Assembly (NCBI GenBank): GCA_027405735.1 | Contig: JAPEHQ010000011.1 | Location: 682,001 to 746,000 of the forward strand | Direction: 5' to 3' | Origin: Mucor racemosus | Lineage: Eukaryota > Mucoromycota > Mucoromycetes > Mucorales > Mucoraceae | DNA: 64,000 bases | In this document: positions 1 to 9,844 of the stretch, in pieces | Layout: each line of letters starts with the position of its first letter | Position numbering within the stretch: position 1 is the stretch's first letter | Program-made: the position numbers and the translations under genes | Notes under the pieces: model-generated | What the model saw: the letters and a program-made list of their open reading frames with translations, nothing else | Told to the model about the DNA's origin: nothing | The model's database searches: none

Positions 1-653
1 AGTAGTGTTGTGGGGGTAAAATTGTTGAGTTATTTTTGATTAGATTTATGTAATTGAGCGACTGAAGGTTTTATTAAAGTTAAGCTAAGATTTGACCTGT
101 TCAATGTTATATTGCAACTGCAAAATTGAATTATTATTATTATATTTTAGAACAGATAAAGAAAAAGAGAATTATGAATGTGAAATTTGGCTATTTATAT
201 TAAACTTGTTTTTAGTTATTGTTATACTATTTTTTGTTGTTTTTGATTTTCACTTCATCACAGCAGGGTTTTAATTACGACGCTAAATAATGTAAACCTT
301 TAAAAATCTTTTTCTACATGTGTTTCCCTCTTTTTGTTTTCATATTTCTAGGATGTATTCACCGTTTTATAAAGCAGCATATCAGACTATCAAGCTGGCA
401 TTCTTATTCTTTTATCAGAATACCCATGCGAACATACAGTAATAAGGGGCTAATGATATTTTCAATAATATAGAGAGCAGTGTAGTAGTAAACTAAATGT
501 ATCAAGTTTGTTTATTAATCAAGTTGACCTTAGACAAAATCTAAGATCTAGTAATTTTAAAATCACTAAAACGTCAAATTGTATTACTACTGATACTTTC
601 AAATTAGGAGTTAAACCATGAAGATCTTGTTTTAAGACCTTATTACTGTATTA
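1..653. other. Intergenic, AT-rich left edge
   Basis: No gene supported. The only open frame (92-274) is a low-complexity, hydrophobic AT-rich shadow with no recognisable domain. The stretch ends at the TTAA target site of the piggyBac element. Confidence 0.6.
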
Positions 654-657
654 TTAA

Positions 658-690
658 CAAGTTGGAATTAGGTCAGCCCATTTGGGCCGA
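658..690 (+). repeat. piggyBac left terminal inverted repeat
   Basis: Starts CAAGTTGGAATTA just after TTAA and ends with the 18-mer at 673-690. That 18-mer is itself partly palindromic (GCCCATTTGGGC), and a near-copy follows at 692-709. Confidence 0.8.
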
Positions 691-888
691 TTCAGCCCAA
701 ATGAGCCGACAATAAATCAACGTTTTTGAATGGAAGGGAATTTGATTTTTTAAAATCTCGTATTTGGCTTCAGAAGTTCAGGGCATACATTGATATTTTT
801 TTTTTGTTTGAAATTATTTTCATTATTTACTATTTATTAAATTTTGCTTTTAAAGTTTCCCTAATTTATATTCAAAAATCTGAAAGTC

Positions 889-2907
889 ATGCCTCCCGCT
901 AACAGTAAACTCGCTATTAACGTACTTGTATCAATAAGCAAACGTTTCATCAACAACGTAGAGGCTGAAAGCATCTTACGCGATAAGTACGATTGGAATA
1001 CACCCCTTTTGAGCTTCAAGGGAGTGACAACTGGCCGTTCAGAGGTCAACAACAGTGTTCTGTATGATGTTGTCTTGAACGAGGTACCAGGTATTACATT
1101 GACCATTAAGCAAGGTTGTATCAAGTATCTTGGTCCTGTTGAAGTCCCTGTTTCCGAAAGTACAGTAGCTCCAGAGGTTGTTAATGTACCCATCGCGAGC
1201 GAGGACCTTCTGGAGGACGCTATTCAGGAAGAAGAAGAGGAAGATGTTGAGATTGACTTGACTCCTGCTGAAGGATGGAGTGCTGGAGAAGTTTTTATTG
1301 ATAACAGGCTTTGTAATGTAAGTTATCAAAATGAGAAAGCAAAACTAATGTTATCCAATGCAAAATATGCCACTCCCTTGGAATATTTCTTGTTTTTTTT
1401 ACCATTGGCCCACTTTCATCGCATCATTGGTAACATCAACATTCATGCAAGAAATGTTAACAATTCTTGGTCTGATCTTACTTTCAATGAGTATTTGATG
1501 TGGATTGCGCTCCTCACTGTCATGACAGTACTTAAACATTCAGCCCGTAAGGCATATTGGAGACAAGGATCAAGTCATTTTATGATGAGCATCAACTTCT
1601 CGAGATATATGTCGTTCAAACGATTTAATGATATTATGCGCATGCATTGTTTTGAAGTCCACTCTGCTGAAAAACAACAGCTTGATCCTTTGTATCAGAT
1701 TCGCTCAACCATTGATGCATTCAACAGCCACATGGCAGCTTGTTTAGAACCTGGTAAGTATTTGGTAATTGATGAGTCAATGAATCAATGGCTAGGTGTT
1801 GGAATGCCCAACTTGAAAAAGGTCCCAAGAAAGCCTCACCCCATCGGTCAAGAATTCAAAACATTGGCTGACCACCACACTTTCTGCATTGTACGTATGG
1901 ATACTGTAGGCGATCCTAAACCTAAGGAGTATGATAATGATGCTGGTATGCGTAAGCTGACAGCAACTGTCAAACGCCTGGTAAAACCTTGGTTTGGTAG
2001 TGGTCGCACCGTGATTGCGGATTCTTGGTTTGGGTCACCAGAGATGACAACAATGTTATCTAATCTTGGATTATATTCCATCATGCAGGTAACAAAGCGT
2101 CGTTACTGGCCCCGAGGTATGCCTACTACTGATATCGTAGAGCAAGTGGAAGAGGCTCATGGTAGTCATTACACGATGATGAAAAACGACCTTAGTAGTG
2201 GTAGAATCTTTGTATGTGCCTATCGCGATAAGAAGGTTAAGGCCTTTGTATCGTCGTGTGGTACTACAATTATGTCAGGTCAAAAAACATTTGTAGGCTG
2301 TGATGGTCAACAAGTAACTATCAGACGACCTGCTGTAGTAGATGAGTATGAGACTCATAAGAGTGAGTAGATATTTTGCGTACATTAAAAGCATATACTG
2401 ATGATCGCAATACTAGGTTCCGTTGATGCTGCCAACAATCTTCGTGATAATATGACTTCTTACCACGATATCATTTCCACTGAAAGGTGGGAGATGCGTT
2501 TCTTCGGCTTCTTCTTGGGTATCTGTGAAGCTAATGCGTTTAGCTCTTTTCGAGTATTCGCAAAAGATGGGGAAATATCCCATAGTTCCTTCAAGGATAC
2601 TTTGGCTTGGACCCTTCTTTCGCATTGTGAGGAGTTGGCTCGTGGCCCTGATGCCACTGAGTCGATTTCCAATGACCAAAGAGTACTTAGAAATTGTGGA
2701 ACGCATTCATATGTCACCATGAAAGGAGAGGATGGTAAAAAACGCATCAGATTAGGATGTGCCAGTTGCTATCGTTCTGGCTTATGTGGTACAAGAGTGG
2801 AAAAATCGTGTAGCTGCGACCCACATACACCTATGTGTAAATCGTGCTATACTGCACATTTACAGGACGTTTGGGCTCGCCAACAACATGTAAATAATTC
2901 TTTGTAA
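889..2907 (+). CDS. piggyBac-like transposase (DDE_Tnp_1_7), 654 aa, one intron
   Basis: Cut-and-paste transposase. Exons are 889-2362 and 2417-2907; the 54-nt intron starts GTGAGT and ends CTAG. Splicing removes a stop and joins the two frames in phase. The catalytic triad expected for the family is visible: Asp295 in YLVIDESMNQWLG, Asp378 in TVIADSWFGSPEM, and Asp495 in SSVDAANNLRD, created just after the splice. The N-terminal ~130 residues are acidic and non-catalytic. The C-terminus carries a cysteine-rich putative zinc-binding domain (CASC, GLCG, SCSCD, CKSC), typical of piggyBac proteins. The first ATG after the left repeat was taken as start. No internal break is visible, so the protein may be functional. 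It lies centrally between the element's inverted repeats. Confidence 0.85.
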
Positions 2908-3162
2908 CTGCAAGTATATTTCTATTAATTTTTTTAAATAAAATTGTCCTAACTTTCAAGAATACCAACTGTCTAAAAAGTCGGCCCAAATGGGCGTACT
3001 CAATTTTTGAAAAACAGCCTTCACAAGATGGACGATTAATGGCTCATTTATCACTTTTTTTGAAAAAAACAAAAAAGATCGTATAGAGAAACACTGTCTT
3101 CTCATGGCAGACTTAATCATTATTTGATATATAGTCTTTGTGGAGAAAAATTTATTTTTAAA

Positions 3163-3202
3163 TGGTCGGCCCAAATGGGCTGATCGGGGTAATCTCTACT
3201 TG
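3163..3202 (-). repeat. piggyBac right terminal inverted repeat
   Basis: Read on the minus strand from TTAA it runs CAAGTAGAGATTA, then four to six unmatched bases, then the same 18-mer as the left end. The unmatched bases make the repeats imperfect but clearly paired. Confidence 0.8.
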
Positions 3203-3236
3203 TTAATTATTATTAATATAATTAGAAAATAGTATA

Positions 3237-3450
3237 CAGTGACCCCCAAAACTGTCCCAATGTTTCTTAGTTTTAAGTTTAGTATGATTTTCAGGTACAA
3301 CAAATATATTTAAAGTACGACATATTTTATATATTTCGGAAGATCAATTAATTTCCTTTTATATTAAATTAAAAAAATCTCGAATTTTATTGGTCAATTG
3401 AATTTATACCCAATTTGGGACAGTATATGCATTGGGACAGTTTTGAGAGC
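3237..3450 (+). repeat. Tc1 element left terminal inverted repeat (~214 bp)
   Basis: Pairs with 4668-4881 on the opposite strand. Both outer and inner ends carry versions of ACTGTCCCAATG, giving a direct-repeat substructure inside each arm as in IR/DR-type Tc1 elements. Confidence 0.85.
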
Positions 3451-3611
3451 CATTTTTGATTTTTAGATAATCGATGATTGTAGAATCATAATTTGCACTA
3501 GTATCTTGAGCGCTTGGAAATCAGTAAATAAACACCTAATTGGGTAAAGAAAATAAAAAAGATGCATATTTCATATACAGATTCTGGTGCTTTGGCCTAT
3601 TGAAAATTAAT

Positions 3612-4641
3612 ATGAAAAAACTTCAGGAGAATAAGGAGAATGATGCCATTAGTCTTTTAAACACCGGTAAATCAGTGCGCCAAGTTGCGGAAATATTGCA
3701 TGTAGGTAAGCCTGTTGTGGAAAAAATTAAGAAACGGTGTTGCACAAGTTTGGGTGTGTCTAAAAGGGGTCGACTTAAATTGCTGTTTGAATCTGATGAA
3801 AGGTTTTGTGTTCGCCAAGCAACAAAAAAAGCAGTCAAAAATTCAAGTAACATTTTAAACTACTTGAGAGTAATTTCGGAGTTAATAAAAGCCCGGAAAC
3901 TGTCCGAAATCGCTCCGTAGGGGGAGCATAGGAGCAATTATCAAGCCTAAAAAACCTATGCTGTCTCCGGCTAATATTAAAAGGCGTTTAGAATGGTGTC
4001 ATCTTCGCAAGGATTGGACTTCCGACGAACGGAAAAGGGTGATTTGATCAGATGAGACCAACATTAATAGATTTAACTTAAATGGAAGAAGCTGGCTTTG
4101 GATTTGAGACGGTGAGAGCTTGAAATCTAATTATGTGAAGATGACCGTTATAGATGGCGGTGGGAGTGTCATGTTTTGGAGGGCCATTACGTATGCCGGA
4201 GTTCGATAGATATGCAGAATTGAGGGTACTGTGGATCGACATTTGTATAAACAAATCTTTGAAGACGATTTGGAGCGGACTTTCAATTTTACTTTGGATA
4301 AATTAGGCCTTCGTCGTGATCAGATCATTTTCCAGCATGACAATGCTCCAAAGCATACGTCAAATTTAGTCAAGGAATATCTATTGGATCAAGACTATGA
4401 AGTAATAAATTGGTCTCCGCTATCTCCTGACTTGAATCCGATCGAAAATATGTGGATCTTATTAAAGAGGAGGCTTAATGAGTACAAAACAGCGCCCAAA
4501 TGAATCCTTGATCTTTCGGAGCGTGTAACTGAGGTTTGGTACAACACCATTAAACAGGAGGAGTGCCAAAAAGTTTTTGATAGCATGCCCAATTGTGTGA
4601 AAGTATATTTGGAAAGAAACGGCCTTTGGACGGACTATTAA
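3612..4641 (+). pseudogene. Tc1/mariner transposase, disrupted
   Basis: DDE transposase of the Tc1 group, no longer translatable. The N-terminal half (3612 to about 3880) shows helix-turn-helix-like text (DAISLLNTGKSVRQVAEIL). At least two frameshifts fall between about 3870 and 3931. From 3931 to 4641 one frame continues with stops at 4045-4047 (TGA), 4105-4107 (TGA), 4207-4209 (TAG) and 4501-4503 (TGA). The catalytic landmarks remain readable: SDETN, HDNAPKHT and SPDLNPIENMW. All four stops sit where the family usually has or tolerates tryptophan, so each could be a TGG codon with one G-to-A change. Two blocks (3612-3920 and 4231-4503) remain open. Confidence 0.85.
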
Positions 4642-4667
4642 ATAGGATTATATTTTTTCCCGCGTAA

Positions 4668-4881
4668 GCTCTCAAAACTGTCCCAATGCATATGCTGTCC
4701 CAGACAGGGTATAAATATAGCGGACCAATGAAATTCGAGATTTTTTTAGTTTAATATAAAAGGAAATTAATTGATCTTCCGAAATATATAAAATATGTCG
4801 TACTTTAAATATATTTGTTGTACCTGAAAATCATACTAAACTCAAAACTAGGAAACATTGGGACAGTTTTGGGGGTCACTG
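4668..4881 (-). repeat. Tc1 element right terminal inverted repeat (~214 bp)
   Basis: Reverse complement of 3237-3450 with a few substitutions and a short indel near 4695-4725. Confidence 0.85.
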
Positions 4882-4883
4882 TA

Positions 4884-5470
4884 GATTAGACTGGGTACAT
4901 GTCGTATTACTAATAAAAGTGCTCAAAGGATTATTTAGACGTGATTCTTAGTATAGAATGATGAGAATGAGGTTATAATGATGATGTATTGCAATTTTAT
5001 TTTATTTAGTTATGTTACATTTAGTCTATGTTGAAATGGTGTAGCCTGAGATCAGTAAGTTGAGCCAATCATGAATTCGTTCCTGGGAATGGAATTCAGC
5101 CATTCCATATGTATAAACATTCACTGTCTAAAGTTAATCAAGCATGAATATTCTATATACTTAACTTGGTCGTATCCTACTAAACTTGCTCTGGCCAATC
5201 TAATATATTATCATGTTGTAATCAACTAGTTCCTCAAGACTATAAAATCATTCTTTCATACACTCTGTATTGTAGACTCTATATCTACTACGCTTCCAAA
5301 ACATATAAATACCCTGAATCCTGATATTTTTTGAGACGGATTCATTATCTTTTTTACCTACAATATACTCAATAAGTATATCTAGTTTTAACTTTATTTT
5401 CTAGCTATACATTGTGTCTATTAAACACACTGTACAAACCAATTTGTGCCCATACGATCAGGTCGTTATA
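4884..5470. other. Spacer between Tc1 and hAT elements
   Basis: AT-rich DNA with no supported gene. The frame opening at 5446 belongs to the hAT subterminal repeats and is not a gene. Confidence 0.6.
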
Positions 5471-5488
5471 CTCTTGGTAATTTTTTAA

Positions 5489-5695
5489 GTCGAGCCGAGC
5501 CTGATTATTGCTCACGAGCCTTTGTTCCATATTGCGTAATTCGCACGAGCTTTGAGGAAAGCTCGACTGCCTTGGACGAGCTTTTCATGCGGTGTTGCAA
5601 AAGCTCGTTTGCCACAGACGAGCTTTTTTTTATGTGCAACTCAAGCTCGTTTAAGGTCGACGAGCTTTTCATGTCTGTGACTCGGGCTCGCCTTC
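5489..5695 (+). repeat. hAT left subterminal repeat array
   Basis: About ten copies of a CGAGCTTT/AAAGCTCG-like 8-mer in mixed orientation, including three GACGAGCTTTT copies (about 5576, 5619, 5660). Arrays of short motifs near the ends are transposase binding sites in plant hAT elements such as Ac; the role here is inferred from that. Confidence 0.75.
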
Positions 5696-6417
5696 CAATA
5701 TAAACAGGCTTTTGTTAAATGTCAAATGTCAAATGCATTTTTGCGAAAACATTGAACGGAGCAAATCTGATTTGTTTGCCTTAAAAATAAGTAATTGGTA
5801 GCATACATAATGCAGACACTATTATTCACGTTCTAGATTTCAAATGTATGATTTGTTTTATATCTGTAGTATTATGTCTTATGTCAATAAAATATCCAGG
5901 TCTCACATTCAATGTTTTAATCTATAATTAGTTTTATAGTAAAACAACATGCGTTCACATTGATTTGCATCATAATCTTAGATAGTAAACCCTTGTAATA
6001 GCTATAATGAAAGTGTATACTAAATACATCTTTTGAATGTATCATTAATAAAAATGTAATATTTTTGCAAAATTATTTCTACAAGCTCTTTTAAAATTTT
6101 ATGTAGTATGCCTTATGTATGTGGCAATATTCATTGCTTTAGTTTTGGCCTTTAGTGCTATTTATTTTATCCTCTAATCCTTACCAACCTTTAATTAGCA
6201 GAAAAATAAGACTTTTGAATGTGAAAGATAAGCACTAGGGGAAAATAATGATATCATGTACACTAAATTTTGTTTCTCATCGTGAAGCATTAATTTCACA
6301 CAGTATACCGTAGTAATACTTAAATGTACTTTAAATTGTTTTATCGATAATATATTATTCTTTTTCTTCATCTAATCTTCTATCAATTTTCATTTCTTGT
6401 TCTTCTCATAGTTAAAA

Positions 6418-9400
6418 ATGAACGATAATCAAGGTGATCCCGAGTTCTCGATGCTTTTGAGAACCGCCTCAGAGTTTTCAAATGTTTCATCATCGACCAC
6501 CAACTCACTCAATATACAGCTTTCAGAAAGTAGCATATTAGATCCAAATCAATTATCAGCTATCATCAAACATAACGAAAATCAAGGAAATCATGAATCA
6601 ATCATTTCTGAAATTAACGGGAAGGAATTTCAAATGCCTTTACCAGGCAATTTAATTGCACAAGATGATGAAAATAAATCCAGAATTGCCTATGCATGGT
6701 GGAATTTGTATGGGTATGGACTCCGTGTGGATAATGCAATTTATTGCATCTTTGATCGAAAAAATGAGAATGTCGATGTTAATTCTATTTGTATAAAGAA
6801 AATCTCAGCGAAAACATCTCAAACCAGCACGTTCATTCGACATTTGGAAAAAAACCATGATTTTACCCAAGAGAAACGTAAGCAATTGCTCCTTTGTATG
6901 AATTGTAACTGTCCTCACATTGTAAAATTTTTATTAGACATTAGACTTTTGCAGTTGATAGAAATTCAAAAGGAAACTACCCCCAATTGGAAGGATCAAC
7001 ATGATTTTGCATTTAATATTTTCAAAGACTTCACTGACAAAAGAAACCAAGCTGCCGTGGAAGAGTTTATGGAGCATCAAAAAGAGTTTGATAGTAACAA
7101 TCAAATCTCTGATTTTAAAAGAGAAACTTTTTTGGACCTTTTAAGTACATTTATCATTGCCAACAAATTACCAGCTTCTTTTACAGAGAATAATCCCAGT
7201 TTTCGAAGCATTTTAGGATTTTGCGCAAACATGATTAACAATTCAAGAAAGAGTTCTGCTACAACACCTACAATACCATCTGCAACCACAGTTTTGGCAA
7301 TACCATCTAGCCAAACTATGAAAAACCAACTAATGATAAAATTTAATACAGCAAAAGAATCTGTCAAGAAGGTCTTGAAATCTCAACAGTCGCTCAATTT
7401 TACGACCGATCTCTGGAAAAGTCCCACAAGTATGTTATAATATATACAATATACGGCTCCTTCACGTGTGGGATATGCTAACGTAAATTTAGATAAATAT
7501 TTTATGGGGGTCACCTGTAGTTACATTGACATCAACACTTGGGAGCCTAAGCAATTGACATTGAGTTTAAAACACATGAAATACGCTGCACATACAGGTA
7601 ATTGTCATTTCTCTTTAGATAATATGCATAAGAATTTAATGTCTTATTTGCTTGAAAAAAATAGGTGATAATTTGGCCAAGTTCTTTTTGGAAGTAACAG
7701 ATGAGTACGAGATCACCAGCAAAATTAACTGCATAACAACAGATAATGCTGCGAACAATGCAGTTATGGGAGATAGATTGGAAGTAGCGGCCGAAATCAG
7801 AAAAGATTTTCAATTTAAAAAGGATGAACAGCTAATTGGTTGTATGAATCATATAATCAATCTAGCATGCCAGGAACTTATCGTGAAAGGCCTGAAGAGT
7901 ATTGCACCTCCGGATACGAGCAATTTGTATCTTATGATGAAAAACGCAAGCATATTATTTCATTGATTCAAAAGAAAATGAATTACTAATCTTATAATGT
8001 ATTTTAGGTACATGAGAACAAGGACGAGTCAGGAGCTTCAAATCCTATATATAGGTTACGAAAGGGTTGTATAGCAATCAGATTGTCAAATAAATTGTCT
8101 GAAAATTTTGAATATTACAGAAATCAGAAAAAATTGCCGGATCTCATACTTGTTAATGATGTATCTACCCGTTGGAATTCAACAAAAAAAATGATAGATA
8201 GATTCGAACTATTGGAAGATGCCTATATTATGACTATTAACAGTGCCTGTGATAAAGATATTAGGGATTCATGCTCTTTAAATAACGAACAAATCGATTA
8301 TATAAAAAAAGTGAACAGCCTTCTGGCATGTTTTGAAGACACAACAAATTGGTTATCTGCACAAAGGTAAATCTCATCGGTCATGCAATAAAATATACGC
8401 ACTCTAACAAGAAAACAAATTTTAGTTATACTACTATTAACCGTACAATCGTTTTATTTAATGGACTCTTTGATGATTTAGATTACTTTCAAAAAGAAAA
8501 TCAAAATGATAAAATCCTTGTTGAGGCATGTGAAATGTGCAAGAACAAACTTTCCAAATACTATTCAAGAACAGATCTTACTTCTGTATTCTCTTGTTCG
8601 ACTTTTGTCGATCCTTGTCTTAAATACAATTATTGGTAAGTAAAAGCAAAAAAGAAATAATATTTTAAATTTGAAAAACTTATTATCACATATATATACC
8701 ATCTTGTATGTATTAGGAAAGACGATGAAGGATGGGATGCTGATACCATTGAAAGCCAAAAGTCTATTTGTGAATATGAATATTTCTTTTTTTTAAAAGA
8801 ATATTATATTGAACAAGAAAAGAAAAATAACATCGGCAGTTCAGAATGTAAGTATTTTTATCGCATTCCTGATTAATATTGCATGTACCAAACAACCATA
8901 GTTTTAGTTGCTGGCCCATCTACTGTACAAAGCCATAGTAGAGACCAGGATTATCAGGCTTTAATAGATAATGATGGGAGTCCTGTCATGAAAGTTCGTG
9001 GTGTTACCAGAAAAAGACGAGAATATGAGAAAAAACAGAATAAAGAGAATGACGATAGAATTCCGAAGCGTAGAAAGGATATTCTGAATAAGATGCTTGA
9101 AGATTGTAGTTCGTGGGTGAAGAAAAGGGTGGTCGAGAATAAAGAACTTGATATTTATATCAAAAGTAACGATAGAGATAAATTTGCCTCACCACCTTCG
9201 CTTAGTTTGTATGAAAACAAAAATGGAAATAATGGTAAGGCAATTGTCAAGAGCTACATATCAAAAATTTTAACATGATTTTGTTATTTATTTTAAAAAA
9301 GAGATTGAGATTACCAACAAAAATCTTGGATTTAAATTTGCAACTCGACCATTGATTTACTGGAAGAGATACAGCAACAAATATCCGTTACTTTCTCTGT

Positions 9401-9576
9401 TTGCCGCCAAACATTTGGGAATTTGTGCCACCAGTGTGGCTTCCGAACGCCTGTTTTCCCAAGCTAAAAGGTTTATAAAAAAAAAAAGAGCTAAATTGGA
9501 ACCATCGACGGCCGAGAAGTATGTGCTTTTAAATTGCTGGTACAGAGAGTTCAATGAGTGCTTATCAAAGCCATAA
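6418..9576 (+). CDS. hAT transposase, 901 aa, eight exons
   Basis: Exons: 6418-7429, 7493-7597, 7665-7945, 8008-8366, 8426-8635, 8717-8847, 8902-9234, 9302-9576 (2706 nt, all junctions in phase). Intron 3 (7946-8007) uses a GC donor (GCAAGC); the sixth intron could end at 8901 or 8907, both in frame. Domains in order: a BED-like zinc-finger region ending RHLEKNH (about residues 95-145), the first catalytic Asp in TTDLWKS (~332), the second in CITTDNAANN (Asp399), the hAT motif GCMNHIINLACQ, and the C-terminal dimerisation block with ATSVASERLFSQ, where the Glu (~859) completes the triad. No stop or frameshift is seen in the spliced model, so it may be active. Confidence 0.85.
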
Positions 9577-9768
9577 TCAACAAGAAAAATAACATTGCAG
9601 TACTCATAATTTTTTCTATCAATTGATATCTCATAGTCAAAAAAATAAACAATGATTAAGTTAATCTTTAAATAATACCATTACTAAAAGCAAAAAAAAA
9701 AATAGTGGCTGTTAATGTCTCTTTTAATATAACTATCGTTTTAATTTATTACTGAGTGCTTCCAAAAA

Positions 9769-9823
9769 AAGCTCGTCTTGCTTCCACGAGCTTTTGAAAC
9801 GTCGCAGGAAAAGCTCGGCTCGT
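9769..9823 (-). repeat. hAT right subterminal repeats
   Basis: Four AAGCTCG/CGAGCTT copies plus GAGCTCGG-type variants, mirroring the left array but shorter. The asymmetry in copy number is notable. Confidence 0.7.
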
Positions 9824-9844
9824 GTTTTATATTTAACTCTTGGT

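Larger units (their letters stand above)
654..3206 (+). mobile_element. piggyBac-family DNA transposon, apparently complete
   Basis: The element is bounded by TTAA at 654-657 and TTAA at 3203-3206, the target duplication of the piggyBac superfamily. Read inward, both ends begin CAAGT, continue into a shared ATTA a few bases on, and then share the exact 18-mer TCAGCCCATTTGGGCCGA (673-690 on +, 3166-3183 on -). The core of this motif recurs subterminally at about 692-709 and 2981-2995, as expected for transposase binding sites. The single gene inside (889-2907) is open after removal of one intron, so the copy may be autonomous. The TTAA boundaries and repeats are seen directly; activity is inferred. 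Confidence 0.88.
3235..4883 (+). mobile_element. Tc1/mariner-family element with long inverted repeats, defective
   Basis: Flanked by TA dinucleotides (3235-3236, 4882-4883), the Tc1/mariner target duplication. The element (3237-4881) begins CAGTGACCCCCAAAACTG and ends with its reverse complement. The inverted repeats are unusually long, about 214 bp each (3237-3450 and 4668-4881), with only scattered mismatches. Between them lies one transposase gene broken by frameshifts and four in-frame stops. The element starts only 28 bp beyond the piggyBac right boundary. Confidence 0.88.
5471..9844 (+). mobile_element. hAT-superfamily transposon with perfect 8-bp target duplication
   Basis: CTCTTGGT occurs at 5471-5478 and again at 9837-9844, directly flanking a 4358-bp element (5479-9836). 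An 8-bp duplication is the hAT signature. The ends are imperfect inverted repeats: after an A/T-rich start each reaches the shared GAGCCGAGC about 14-16 bases in. Both subterminal regions are packed with ACGAGCTTTT-type motifs in both orientations. The enclosed transposase is open across eight exons. The exact duplication suggests a fairly recent insertion. Confidence 0.9.

Noticed and set aside
861..1329. Minus-strand frames opposite the piggyBac transposase
   Set aside because: Antisense shadows of a clear coding region; no domain text.
5446..5703. 85-aa plus-strand frame
   Set aside because: Made of hAT subterminal repeats (CGAGCTTTT) and starts outside the transposon boundary.
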